A stretch of 64,000 nucleotides of DNA from Robbsia sp. KACC 23696 (lineage in GTDB: Bacteria > Pseudomonadota > Gammaproteobacteria > Burkholderiales > Burkholderiaceae), in assembly GCF_039852015.1 (NCBI RefSeq), contig NZ_CP156626.1, forward strand, positions 1,336,249 to 1,400,248. The letters are read 5' to 3'. The position numbers were made by a program, and so were the translations under genes. The notes beneath the pieces were generated by a model. The model saw nothing but the letters and a program-made list of their open reading frames with translations, made no database searches and was not told the origin of the DNA. Shown in pieces: positions 53,623 to 62,502 of the stretch; the stretch's first letter is position 1; each line of letters begins with the position of its first letter.

Positions 53623-54126
53623 TCACGCGATGGCGTAATAGCCGGTGAGGCTGGCCGAGGCGATCTGGTTCAGGTGCAGCATGAAGCGCGCGATCGCATT
53701 GGTGGCGTCCGCGGGGATGCCGAGCTTCTCCACCTTTAATGCGTGGATCTGAAAGACATAGCGGTGGGCTTTATCGCCTTTCGGCGGCGCCCAGCCGCCG
53801 AATCCTGGAAAGCCGTAATCGTTCAGCATCTGCGTCGACCCCTGCGGCATCAGGTCGCCGCTCGCGCGCCCGGCATCGGTGGGAAGGGACGTCGTCGTCA
53901 CCGGAATGTCGATCGCGACCCAGTGCCAAAAGCCGCTGCCGGTGGGAGCGTCGGGATCATAGACGGTCAATGCCAGGCTTTTGGCATCGGCCGGCACGCC
54001 CTCCCAGCGCAGCGCCGGCGACAGGTTCTTGCCGCTGGTCCCGAAATCCGGGTTATTCAGCTCCTGGTCCTTGCCGAAGTGGCTGTCCGGGGCAAAGTCG
54101 TCGGACAGCAGGCGAAAGTCGGTCAT
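53623..54126 (-). CDS. YbhB/YbcL family Raf kinase inhibitor-like (PEBP) protein
   Basis: 167 residues from ATG 54126 (AGGAGCACCGACG upstream). PEBP fold: LSPALRWEGVPADAKSLALT, DPDAPTGSGFWHWVAIDIP ligand-site motif, and YVFQIHALKVEKLGI. Bacterial PEBPs bind phospholipid-like or phosphoryl groups; function here unknown. No signal peptide, so cytoplasmic. A longer reading from 54429 is unlikely. No sigma-54 element was found before it. Confidence 0.9.
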   Translation of the reverse strand: MTDFRLLSDDFAPDSHFGKDQELNNPDFGTSGKNLSPALRWEGVPADAKSLALTVYDPDAPTGSGFWHWVAIDIPVTTTSLPTDAGRASGDLMPQGSTQMLNDYGFPGFGGWAPPKGDKAHRYVFQIHALKVEKLGIPADATNAIARFMLHLNQIASASLTGYYAIA

Positions 54127-54376
54127 CGTCGGTGCTCCTGTAAAGAAAGAAACTGTCCGATCAGTGTAACGTCCCGGCGAGCGCGCGTCGCGCGCCATGG
54201 CGGCGCATATTGGGGCGAAGACGGGTAGACAAACAAGCGCTGCTGAAGGCGTGGGCCGGGCTCGGCGAAATATCGCCGATACTGGTATAAAGGATGTAAG
54301 CGGCATGAAATATGACGCACGTTCGCTCCCCGCCTCGCTCGGCGGCGGGGAGGCGCGTTTGGCCAGGAGGCAGCAT

Positions 54377-54598
54377 ATGCCGGAGCTTCGTTTTACTAAG
54401 GGCGACATGGTCGCCAGTGCCTTTGTCAATGCGCTGGAGGATGGGCGCTATCGTGGTCTCGTGCTGCTGTCACGCGACGGCGGCGGGTCGGATGACGCCC
54501 AGGTTTATCGTGCGGAACCGACGCTCGATTCCGAAAGCGAGGCGCTCGAACAAGCGGGCGCGCTCGCCCAGCATCTTCTCAAGCGCTACGAAAACTAG
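54377..54598 (+). CDS. Hypothetical small protein (73 residues)
   Basis: Not recognised. MPELRFTKGDMVASAFVNAL, then strands (YRGLVLLSRDGGGS) and a C-terminal helix (EALEQAGALAQHLLKRYEN). AGGAGG is 8 bases before ATG 54377. A longer reading from 54197 is less likely. Confidence 0.6.
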   Translation: MPELRFTKGDMVASAFVNALEDGRYRGLVLLSRDGGGSDDAQVYRAEPTLDSESEALEQAGALAQHLLKRYEN

Positions 54599-54733
54599 TC
54601 GGCGGCGGCGTGCACGCCGTGCTGCAGCACACACTTTTCCAAATTGGGGTATTTTTGAGGCTTTTGCAGGCCGGTGCGCTGTATCGACATCGCGCGGCAT
54701 GCCGATCAACCTCCCTCAATTTGGAATCCGATC

Positions 54734-55327
54734 ATGAGCGACAATCCGCGCCGCCCCACCCATCCGATCGATAAAGTTTTCACGGAGCGTTGGTCGCCCC
54801 GCGCGTTCGCGAAAGACGAGATCACGGAAGACGAGCTGTTGACCTTGATCGAGGCGGCCCGTTGGGCGCCGTCGGCCTACAACTCGCAGCCCTGGCGCTT
54901 CGTCTACGCTCGCCGCGACACGCCGCAATTCGCGACGCTGCTGGCCTGTCTCGGTGAGTTCAATCAAAGCTGGGCGAAGCACGCTTCGGCGCTGGTGTTC
55001 GTCGTGTCGAATTCGGTGTTGCGTCCGCCGGGCGGCGATAAGGATGTCCCGTCGCGCAGCCATTCGTTCGACGCCGGCGCGGCCTGGGCCTACCTCGCAT
55101 TGCAAGCGACGAAGTCCGGCTGGTACACGCACGGCATGACCGGCGTGGATTTCGACAAGGCATTTGCGGATCTGGGGGTGCATGCCGGCTTCCGCGTAGA
55201 AGCAGCGGTCGCTATCGGTCGCTTGGGCGACAAGAGCCAATTGCCGGAAGGCTTGCAAGCACGTGAAGTGCCAAGCGACCGGCAACCGCTTTCGAGCATC
55301 GCGTTCGAAGGCCGCTTCCCTGGCTGA
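54734..55327 (+). CDS. Nitroreductase family protein
   Basis: 197 residues from ATG 54734 (MSDNPRRPTHPIDKVFTERW). FMN-dependent nitroreductase fold: TERWSPRAFA with the FMN-phosphate Arg, LIEAARWAPSAYNSQPWRFV, DAGAAWAYLALQATKSGWYT, and VEAAVAIGRLGDKS. Reduces nitro compounds or quinones with NAD(P)H; the natural substrate is unknown. The start at 54674 adds unconserved residues. Confidence 0.88.
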   Translation: MSDNPRRPTHPIDKVFTERWSPRAFAKDEITEDELLTLIEAARWAPSAYNSQPWRFVYARRDTPQFATLLACLGEFNQSWAKHASALVFVVSNSVLRPPGGDKDVPSRSHSFDAGAAWAYLALQATKSGWYTHGMTGVDFDKAFADLGVHAGFRVEAAVAIGRLGDKSQLPEGLQAREVPSDRQPLSSIAFEGRFPG

Positions 55328-55340
55328 GGGTTTGGCTTGA

Positions 55341-55377
55341 CATGATCTGCAATCGGCTTGACCGATCGCAGATCATG
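55341..55377. terminator. Long-stem hairpin between convergent genes
   Basis: CATGATCTGC (55341-55350) pairs with GCAGATCATG (55368-55377), and ATCGG/CCGAT extends the stem inward. No T-run, but it is placed between the nitroreductase and glpF stops. Confidence 0.5.
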
Positions 55378-55380
55378 CGT

Positions 55381-56265
55381 TCACGACGTTTCGATCGACG
55401 TCGTGCGCGCCACGGCGTTGGCGTGACTGGTTTGCGCGCCTTTACCGACCGAGGCTTCTTTCAATGCGGCCAGACGGGCCGGCAGGAAGGGGTAGATCAG
55501 CGTCTGGAATGCGCCGGCGCCGAGGACACCGCCGACTAGCGGGCCGACGATCGGCACCCACCAGTAGTTGTCGGGCGAGGGCAAGGCAGACGTGCTCCAA
55601 CCGGCAAAGTAGGCGAATAACCGCGGTCCGAAGTCCCGCGCCGGGTTCAACGCCCATGCTTCCAAATATCCCATCGAACCACCGATCAGCGCGACCAGCA
55701 GACCGATCATCAAGGCGCTGGTATTGCCTTGCGGCGCGACCTCGTTGAATTTCTCGGTAATCGCAAAAATACCGAATATCAGCAATGCCGTCAGGATGAT
55801 TTCATCGACGAGCGCATGCATCGGCGTGATCGCCAGACCCGGATGGGTAAAGAACACGCCGGCCGCGCCGCCGTCGGCACGCGTCAGCGAATGCGCCGCG
55901 TTGAAGTGATCGATCACCGGCCCGAACAGCAATAGCACCACCGCCGCCCCGATAAAACCGCCAACCACCTGCGCGACCCAATACGGCAGTAGTTTCTTGG
56001 CCGGAAAGCCGCGAAACAGAACAAGGGCGAGAGTGACGGCGGGATTCGCATGCGTGCCGGAAATGGATCCGGTGACATAGATGGCGATCATCACGGCCAG
56101 GCCCCAGCACATGGCGACGCCCCAATACGCGTTCAGATAAGGGCTCGGATCGTACAGCACGTACATCGCGGCGACGGAGTCCCCGAAGGCGATGATGATG
56201 AAAACCGCAACGGCTTCCGAAATCAATTCGCCGATGAAGCGTCGGCGTGCAAAGGTCGTTTCCAC
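55381..56265 (-). CDS. glpF: Glycerol facilitator / aquaglyceroporin
   Basis: 294 residues from GTG 56265, with AGGAG 7 bases upstream. Six TM helices and the two NPA-type half-helix motifs: HANPAVTLALVLFRG (NPA) and LNPARDFGPRLFAYFAG (NPA/R). The aromatic/arginine selectivity residues fit the glycerol-permeable group. MIP family. It lets glycerol enter for GlpK. Terminator-like hairpin at 56303-56343 lies just upstream. Confidence 0.95.
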   Translation of the reverse strand: METTFARRRFIGELISEAVAVFIIIAFGDSVAAMYVLYDPSPYLNAYWGVAMCWGLAVMIAIYVTGSISGTHANPAVTLALVLFRGFPAKKLLPYWVAQVVGGFIGAAVVLLLFGPVIDHFNAAHSLTRADGGAAGVFFTHPGLAITPMHALVDEIILTALLIFGIFAITEKFNEVAPQGNTSALMIGLLVALIGGSMGYLEAWALNPARDFGPRLFAYFAGWSTSALPSPDNYWWVPIVGPLVGGVLGAGAFQTLIYPFLPARLAALKEASVGKGAQTSHANAVARTTSIETS

Positions 56266-56302
56266 GGATGTCTCCTAAATACGGGTATGGTTATTTTTTT
56301 AC

Positions 56303-56343
56303 AAAAAACATCAGGAGTCCTTTTGAATCCTGATTGTTTTTTT
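56303..56343 (-). terminator. Hairpin with U-run between glpK and glpF
   Basis: AAAAAACATCAGGA (56303-56316) pairs with TCCTGATTGTTTTTT (56328-56342). On the minus strand the stem ends in TGTTTTTTGT. It should terminate the glpK transcript before glpF. Confidence 0.75.
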
Positions 56344-56392
56344 CAGGCATCACGCGGTCACATGTCACGCGATGCCTGCTCTCCTTGAGGGT

Positions 56393-57907
56393 TTATCGCT
56401 TGTTGGCGCCTTTATTGGCCCATGTGATGGTGGCGTCGACCGCGCGATGCCACTCCGTCACGTAGTGATCGCACTGCGTCGGATCCATCTTCGGCTCGAA
56501 CGCCAGATCCTGTTTCCATTGCTTTTTGATCGTCTCGATATCGTCCCAGTAACCGGTTGCAAGACCCGCCAGGTAGGCGGCGCCCAATGCGGTGGTTTCC
56601 GTGACTGTGGGGCGAACCGTCGGCGCACCGAGCAAATCGGCCTGGAATTGCATCAACAGATTGTTCGACGCGGCACCGCCGTCGACGCGCAGTTCGGGGA
56701 TCTTGATGCCCGAATCGGTCTCCATCGCACGCAGCACGTCCAGCGATTGATAGGCGATGCTTTCCAATGCGGCACGGGCGACGTGGCCGTCCTGCGAATC
56801 CCGTGTCAGACCGAAGATCGTGCCGCGGGCGTCCGCTTGCCAGTGCGGCGCGCCCAGGCCGGTGAAGGCGGGGACCAGATACACGTCGCCATTGTCCTTG
56901 ACCGATGCGGCCAACGGCTCGACACCGCGCGAATGCGTGATGAGCTTCAAACCGTCACGCAGCCATTGCACCACGGCGCCGCCGATGAAAATACTGCCTT
57001 CGAGCGCATAGTCCACACGGTCGCCGATCTTCCATGCGATGGTCGTGACCAGATTGTTCTTCGATTCGATCGGTTTCTCGCCGGTGTTCATGACGAGGAA
57101 ACAGCCCGTGCCGTAAGTGTTCTTCACCATGCCCGGCTCCGTGCACATCTGACCGAACAGCGCGGCGTGCTGGTCGCCGGCGATACCCGCCAACGGAATC
57201 TTCGAGGCAAAGACATCGTTGGTCTTGCCGTAGATCTCGGACGAACTGCGCACTTCGGGCAACATCGCTTCCGGGATGTTGAACAGTTTCAGTAGTTCCT
57301 TGTCCCATTCCTGCGTGTGGATATTGAACAGCATCGTCCGCGACGCATTGGTGATATCGGTTACATGACACTCGCCTTTCGTGAACTTCCACATCAGCCA
57401 GCTGTCCACAGTGCCGAACGCCAGCTCGCCGCGTTCGGCTTTTGCCTGCAGCGACTTCTCGTTATCGAGGATCCAACGGATCTTCGTCGCCGAAAAATAA
57501 GAGTCGATCGGCAGGCCGGTCTTTGCCCGGACCATTTCGTCGTACTTCTGCGCTTTCAATTCATCGCAGAACTTGGCGGTGCGGCGGTCCTGCCAGACGA
57601 TGGCGCGATAGACCGGCTTGCCGGTCGTGCGATCCCAGACGATGGTGGTCTCGCGTTGATTCGTGATACCGATTGCATGCACGTCGGCGCTGGTCAGGTT
57701 CACCCGCGTCAGCGCTTCCGTTGCCACGCCGGCTTGTGACGACCAGATCTCATCCGGGTCGTGCTCCACCCATCCGCTTTGCGGGAAAAATTGGGTGAAT
57801 TCGCGCTGCGCGCTCGAGACGACCTTGCCCTCATGGTCGAACAGCATCGCCCGCGAGCTCGTCGTGCCTTGATCGAGCGCGAGGATATAGCCCTTTTGCA
57901 GTTCCAT
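56393..57907 (-). CDS. glpK: Glycerol kinase
   Basis: 504 residues from ATG 57907 ([19 protein letters not shown]), because GGAGAAGACA gives a good RBS; ATG 57922 is an alternative. FGGY family: DQGTTSSR phosphate loop, [20 protein letters not shown], and C-terminal [18 protein letters not shown]. Phosphorylates glycerol to glycerol 3-phosphate. Usual length (about 500). It is in the glpD-glpK order, 73 bases after glpD. Confidence 0.97.
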   Translation of the reverse strand: MELQKGYILALDQGTTSSRAMLFDHEGKVVSSAQREFTQFFPQSGWVEHDPDEIWSSQAGVATEALTRVNLTSADVHAIGITNQRETTIVWDRTTGKPVYRAIVWQDRRTAKFCDELKAQKYDEMVRAKTGLPIDSYFSATKIRWILDNEKSLQAKAERGELAFGTVDSWLMWKFTKGECHVTDITNASRTMLFNIHTQEWDKELLKLFNIPEAMLPEVRSSSEIYGKTNDVFASKIPLAGIAGDQHAALFGQMCTEPGMVKNTYGTGCFLVMNTGEKPIESKNNLVTTIAWKIGDRVDYALEGSIFIGGAVVQWLRDGLKLITHSRGVEPLAASVKDNGDVYLVPAFTGLGAPHWQADARGTIFGLTRDSQDGHVARAALESIAYQSLDVLRAMETDSGIKIPELRVDGGAASNNLLMQFQADLLGAPTVRPTVTETTALGAAYLAGLATGYWDDIETIKKQWKQDLAFEPKMDPTQCDHYVTEWHRAVDATITWANKGANKR

Positions 57908-57980
57908 TGTCTTCTCCATCATCTGTCGTTATCGGTGTTATCGATGTGTACCGTATTGCATCGCGTCGCCGCGATGTTTG

Positions 57981-59723
57981 TCAGGCCTGCACCTCTGAAG
58001 GGTGCATTTCCGAAGAGGCGTCCAAAGGCAGATCGCCGGACCCATTGCGCCCGCTGACATACGCCGGCAGAACAGGCGAATCGGATGCGGGGGTGGCCGC
58101 GAGTGCGCTCGCACCGCCGGCACGCCCGGCAAACCATTCCGTTAGCGTGTCGGCATCCGCCGCCGAGCACTGTAAGCCCAGTTTCGTCCTGCGCCACAGC
58201 ACGTCCTGCGCGGTGCGAGCCCATTCGTGCGTCCAGAGGTACGCGAGTTCGGCTTCGTACAATCCGGGCGTCCATTCCTTGCCGAGGTCGGTCATGGTCT
58301 TTGCCTCACCCAGCACCGCGGCGATCCGCGTGCCATAGGTTCTGGCGTAACGGTGCGACAGCGCCGGCGTCAGCCAGGGATGACGTCGACGGACGTCACC
58401 GAGGAAGGCGGCAAAGTCCGCACCGGGGATATCGCCACCGGGCAGCGTTTCCGTTTCGGTTGTCGATGCGCCTTGGATGCCAAGGGGCGCGGCCAATCGG
58501 TCCACCGCTTCTTCGGCCAGCTTGCGGAAGGTCGTGATCTTGCCACCGAAGACGGACAGCAGCGGCGCCTGGCCTGCGGGAGCATCTAGATCGAGGCGGT
58601 AGTCACGCGTGACGGCGGACGGATTATCGCTCGCTTCCTCGAGCAGCGGCCGCACACCGGCGTAGCTCCAGACGGCGTCCTTGGGGGAAATCGATTGCTT
58701 GAAGTAGCGGTTGACCGAGTCGCACAGGTAACGCACTTCTTCGTCGCTGATTCGGACGCCGTTGACTGCTTCGGGATCGGCGCCCATCTGAACATCGGTG
58801 GTGCCGATCAGCGTGAAGTCGCCCTGATAGGGAATCGCGAAAATGATCCGCTTGTCCGGATTCTGGAAGATATACGCGTGATCGTGATCGAACAGCTTGC
58901 GGGTGACGATATGGCTGCCCTTGACGAGGCGCACGCGATGGCTCGCCGGACTGCCTTCGACGACGTCGCGCAGCAGGTGATCGACCCACGGACCGGCGGC
59001 GTTGGCGATACCGCGAGCGCGCAACACCGTGGTCTCGATGCCGCCGTCGGCGCCCGCGCTTTCCAACACCGCTTCCCAGCGCGGGCCGGCGGCCGTGCTG
59101 ACCCGGCGCGCGGTACTGAGGCGCGTGCGCGTCAGGATCCGCGCGCCCTTATCGGCTGCGGCCTTGGCATTCAATACGACCAGGCGCGCGTCGTCGACCC
59201 ACGCATCCGAGTAGATGAAGCCACGTTTGATCGAATCCACCAATGGGGCGCCGACGGCGGAGTTCCGCATCGACACGCCGGTGGAGCCGGGCAGGAATTC
59301 ACGCTTTGCTAGGTGATCGTAGAGAAAGAGCCCGGCGCGGATCATCCATGCGGGCCGCAGATCGGGTTGATGCGGCATGACGAAGCGCAGCGGCCAGATG
59401 ATGTGCGGTGCGCTTTTCAGCAGGACTTCGCGTTCCTGCAAGGCCTTGCGGACCAGGGAAAACTCGTAGTACTCGAGGTAGCGCAAGCCGCCATGGATCA
59501 ATTTCGTGCTGGACGACGATGTGTGCGAGGCGAGATCGTCCTTTTCGCAGAGCACCACGCGTTGACCACGGCCCGCCGCGTCGCGCGCGATGCCGACGCC
59601 ATTGATGCCGCCGCCGACGACCAGCAGATCGACGTCCTGAGACGGCGTATCGGCCAAAGCGAGCGTTTGGGCGGTGCTGGCCGCCGTCTGTCGTTGCTGT
59701 TGCGCTGTTGCGTGCATTGTCAT
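57981..59723 (-). CDS. glpD: Glycerol-3-phosphate dehydrogenase, FAD-dependent aerobic
   Basis: 580 residues. FAD-binding GGGINGVGIARDAAGRGQRV at the N-terminus, TKLIHGGLRYLEYYEF signature, and RIIFAIPYQGDFTLIGTTDV. Feeds electrons to ubiquinone, which the downstream cyo oxidase reoxidises. The start is ATG 59723; ATG 59717 is a second candidate. Longer readings up to 59810 lack support. C-terminal extension of ~40 polar residues. Confidence 0.96.
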   Translation of the reverse strand: MTMHATAQQQRQTAASTAQTLALADTPSQDVDLLVVGGGINGVGIARDAAGRGQRVVLCEKDDLASHTSSSSTKLIHGGLRYLEYYEFSLVRKALQEREVLLKSAPHIIWPLRFVMPHQPDLRPAWMIRAGLFLYDHLAKREFLPGSTGVSMRNSAVGAPLVDSIKRGFIYSDAWVDDARLVVLNAKAAADKGARILTRTRLSTARRVSTAAGPRWEAVLESAGADGGIETTVLRARGIANAAGPWVDHLLRDVVEGSPASHRVRLVKGSHIVTRKLFDHDHAYIFQNPDKRIIFAIPYQGDFTLIGTTDVQMGADPEAVNGVRISDEEVRYLCDSVNRYFKQSISPKDAVWSYAGVRPLLEEASDNPSAVTRDYRLDLDAPAGQAPLLSVFGGKITTFRKLAEEAVDRLAAPLGIQGASTTETETLPGGDIPGADFAAFLGDVRRRHPWLTPALSHRYARTYGTRIAAVLGEAKTMTDLGKEWTPGLYEAELAYLWTHEWARTAQDVLWRRTKLGLQCSAADADTLTEWFAGRAGGASALAATPASDSPVLPAYVSGRNGSGDLPLDASSEMHPSEVQA

Positions 59724-59956
59724 TTCCACCGTTCCACAAAGTCCGGCTAGCGATGGGTGCAGGCCGCGCCATCGTCTTCGACTTCGCCGACTGGGCCGCC
59801 CCTTACTCACGCGAAGGATTCGCGCCGTAAGCCGTTACATCGGCTTCGAATCTTGCGCCGAGGTTGGGCAAGGCCGATGCAGCCTGCCTTTCTTTCACCA
59901 CTGCTGAACCGGACGAGGTTCGTGTTAGGACATAACGTGCGGTCGAATGCGCATGA

Positions 59957-59976
59957 AATGTTCGTTAACGAAAATA
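59957..59976. promoter_or_regulatory. GlpR operator 1
   Basis: AATGTTCGTTAACGAAAATA, palindromic TTCG-TTAA-CGAA core, matching the E. coli GlpR consensus (WATGTTCGWTAWCGAACATW) closely. It lies ~235 bases upstream of glpD. Confidence 0.75.
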
Positions 59977-59977
59977 T

Positions 59978-59997
59978 AAAGTCCGAATGCGAAAATA
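59978..59997. promoter_or_regulatory. GlpR operator 2 (weaker)
   Basis: TCCG-AATG-CGAA core, one base different from the first operator core. Centre-to-centre distance is 21 bp (two helical turns), so repressor dimers would sit on the same face. Confidence 0.55.
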
Positions 59998-60105
59998 GAA
60001 AATAGAGAAATGCAATTCTCTCTATCGTTGCAATAGCATAAAACTATGCTACCCCGCGAACCGGTGCCGGGACCCAAGGGAGACACATGATGGAAGGGGG
60101 GAGGA

Positions 60106-60990
60106 TCAGGAGGCGACGAAAACCTGGGTTCCGGCTGCGTCGAAGATGTCGCGCATCGCGGCGGGCGGCGCTTGATCGGTGAAGAAAGCGTCGATGCGGG
60201 ACATGTCCGCAACGCGCATCAAGGCGGAGCGGCCGAATTTCGAGCGATCGGCCACGAGGAACACCTGGCGCGCGTTCTCGATGATCGTCGCGGTGACGCG
60301 GACTTCCCGCGTATCGAAGTCGCGCAGTGTCCCGTCGGCTTCGATTCCGGACACGCCGATCACGGCGAAATCCACTTTGAATTGCTTGAAGAAATCGGCG
60401 GTCATTTCGCCGACGATCCCACGGTCCCACGGGCGGACGGTGCCACCCGCGATCATGACCTCGCAATCGCGGTAATCGCACATTGCGCTGGCAACGTGCG
60501 GATTGTTCGTGACGACCCGCAGTCCTTCGTGGCGGGCCAGCGCATGCGCGACTTCTTCGGTCGTCGTTCCCAGATTGACGAAGAGGGAAGCTTGATGCGG
60601 TATATGCGTCGCCACCAATTGGGCTATGCGGCGCTTTTCATCGCGGAACATCTGTTGCCGCGCGGTGTAGGCGACATTTTCCGCGCTGGTTGGCAGGCTG
60701 GCGCCCCCATGGTGCCGACGCAGCAAGTTCTGCGTGGCCAATTGGTTAACATCGCGGCGAATCGTCTGATGGGTGACGCCGAGCACCCGCGCCAATTCGT
60801 CGACGGTCACGAAACCATCGCGCTTCAGCAATTCCAAAAGCGCCTGCTGCCGCGGATGCAGCGTGAAGCTGGACTGCGATGCAAGCCCGGATGGGCTGTT
60901 GCCTTCCGTCGACAGCGGCACCGGGGCGTCGCTGACAGGGAGGGGAGGCGCCGCCGATGGGCGCGAGTGAAAAGCGTCGTCTGAATTCAC
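60106..60990 (-). CDS. glpR: DeoR-family glycerol-3-phosphate repressor
   Basis: About 294 residues from GTG 60990 (GAGAA five bases upstream). A TTG start at 61014 is also possible. The N-terminal ~35 residues are low-complexity. HTH: HPRQQALLELLKRDGFVTVD and LGVTHQTIRRDVNQLATQNL. C-terminal sensor domain with FVNLGTTTEEVAHAL, TNNPHVASAM, and FKVDFAVIGVSGIEADGTL. Represses glp genes when glycerol 3-phosphate is low. Transcribed toward glpD. Confidence 0.93.
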   Translation of the reverse strand: MNSDDAFHSRPSAAPPLPVSDAPVPLSTEGNSPSGLASQSSFTLHPRQQALLELLKRDGFVTVDELARVLGVTHQTIRRDVNQLATQNLLRRHHGGASLPTSAENVAYTARQQMFRDEKRRIAQLVATHIPHQASLFVNLGTTTEEVAHALARHEGLRVVTNNPHVASAMCDYRDCEVMIAGGTVRPWDRGIVGEMTADFFKQFKVDFAVIGVSGIEADGTLRDFDTREVRVTATIIENARQVFLVADRSKFGRSALMRVADMSRIDAFFTDQAPPAAMRDIFDAAGTQVFVAS

Positions 60991-61539
60991 AGAGTTCTCA
61001 AGGACAGACGGCAAGTCCGAAAAATGTGTTGCGGCCGCCTGTTTAAATAGGCGCCGGCAATCGGTGAAAAATCGGCGCCTCCGTTATTGTAAGAGACCCC
61101 GATGCGTTTCCGGGAACGCGTCATACGAGTGGAACCGGTTTTCCCCTTTCAACACCCGAATGAAAGGCGCATCAATCAGACGTTTGTTAGTTACACGTAA
61201 GGTTTGCGCGGTTTGAGACTCGCTCGCGAAGTCCTTATGTAGCAAGGCTGTGGCATTCATACACGCTTACAAGCGCAACGAAAATTGACTTGTGATCGCC
61301 GGAGAAATCCGCTAGTCAAACGTGTAAAATCAGCGCTGGTAATTGGCATTGGCCGGCGGTGCGTGACAAGCCGTCGCGTATTTTGGAGGAATGTGCGGCG
61401 ATTTGACGCACGCTGGCCGAGGTAATAATCAATTTCCGCATTTTTCAGTGTAAAAATGTCGCAGGTGGAGTTATTCTCTGCGCACTTCCATTCATGGGGC
61501 TCGGGCCGCGACGTGCGACCCTGGGTATCGGAGAGGCCG
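60991..61539. other. Divergent intergenic region glpR / cyoA
   Basis: About 550 bases. It holds the cyoA and glpR promoters. Only a stand-alone -10 (TAAAAT near 61324) was noticed; no convincing -35. The frame 61257-61967 minus is antisense to cyoA. Confidence 0.4.
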
Positions 61540-62499
61540 GTGAAATATTTGAAAGAAAGGGGCGCGCCAAAGTTGGCGGGACTCCTATCCAGTAGCTTGA
61601 TATTGGGACTGTCGGGGTGCAGCAGTGGCATCCTCGATCCGAAGGGCAGCATTGGGGTCCAGGAAAAGCATCTGATCGCCATTTCCACGTGGGCAATGCT
61701 GATCGTTGTGATTCCAGTGATCTTCCTGTCACTGTATTTCGCGTGGAAATACCGAGCGACGAATAAGTCCGCTGAGTACCGTCCTAGCTGGGCGCACTCG
61801 ACGACCATCGAAATCGTCATCTGGACCATCCCGACGATCATCATTGCGTACCTGGCGTACCTGACATGGGTGACCAGCCATTCCCTCGATCCGTACAAAC
61901 CGCTTGAATCCAGCACGCCGCCATTGGAAGTGCAGGTTGTAGCGTTGGATTGGAAGTGGCTGTTCATCTATCCGAAGGAAGGTGTGGCGACGGTGAACCA
62001 GGTGGCGTTCCCGATCAATACGCCGGTCAACTTCGAGATCACGTCTGACTCGGTGATGAATGCGTTCTTCATCCCGCAGCTTGGCGGCATGATCTACGCG
62101 ATGGCCGGCATGCACACGAAGCTGCACCTGGATGCGCATGAAGCAGGCGATTACGCTGGCTTGTCGGCGAACTTCAGCGGCCGTGGCTTCTCGGACATGA
62201 AGTTCCGTGCACTGGCGCTATCGCAGTCGGATTACGACGCCTGGGTACAAAAGGTCAAGTCGTCGAGCGGTAGCGCACTGAGCTTCGATTCCTTCAAGGA
62301 ACTCGCGAAGCCCAGCGAAGCGAACCCGGTGCAGTACTACCCGACGGTGCAGGGCGATGTATTTGGTCAGATTCTGGCGCAATACAACGTCGGCGGGAAT
62401 CATATGGGCATGAAGATGGGCGAGCCGGAAGCGCAGAAGGGCATGGAAGGCATGAAAATGCCGGAAGCGCCTGCTGCAGCCTCGGCTCCCAGGGGATAA
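61540..62499 (+). CDS. cyoA: Cytochrome bo3 ubiquinol oxidase subunit II
   Basis: 319 residues from GTG 61540 (GGAGAGG upstream), giving the lipoprotein signal MKYLKERGAPKLAGLLSSS with lipobox LSGC. Two TM helices, then a cupredoxin domain. The CuA ligands of cytochrome c oxidases are absent (the SANFSGRGFSDMKF segment lacks the Cys-X3-Cys), as expected for a quinol oxidase. The C-terminal tail is Met-rich (GGNHMGMKMGE, MEGMKMPEA), which may bind copper. Confidence 0.95.
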   Translation: MKYLKERGAPKLAGLLSSSLILGLSGCSSGILDPKGSIGVQEKHLIAISTWAMLIVVIPVIFLSLYFAWKYRATNKSAEYRPSWAHSTTIEIVIWTIPTIIIAYLAYLTWVTSHSLDPYKPLESSTPPLEVQVVALDWKWLFIYPKEGVATVNQVAFPINTPVNFEITSDSVMNAFFIPQLGGMIYAMAGMHTKLHLDAHEAGDYAGLSANFSGRGFSDMKFRALALSQSDYDAWVQKVKSSSGSALSFDSFKELAKPSEANPVQYYPTVQGDVFGQILAQYNVGGNHMGMKMGEPEAQKGMEGMKMPEAPAAASAPRG

Positions 62500-62502
62500 A
62501 GC

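Larger units (their letters stand above)
59724..60105. other. Regulatory region between glpR and glpD
   Basis: 382 bases, with an A/T-rich stretch at 59940-60060. It holds the two GlpR operators (separate entries) and two inverted repeats (ATAGAGA/TCTCTAT at 60002-60025 and TAGCATA/TATGCTA at 60034-60051). I could not fix the glpD -35/-10. Confidence 0.5.

Noticed and set aside
61257-61967. 236-residue minus-strand frame
   Set aside because: Antisense to the start of cyoA, with no RBS and no family.
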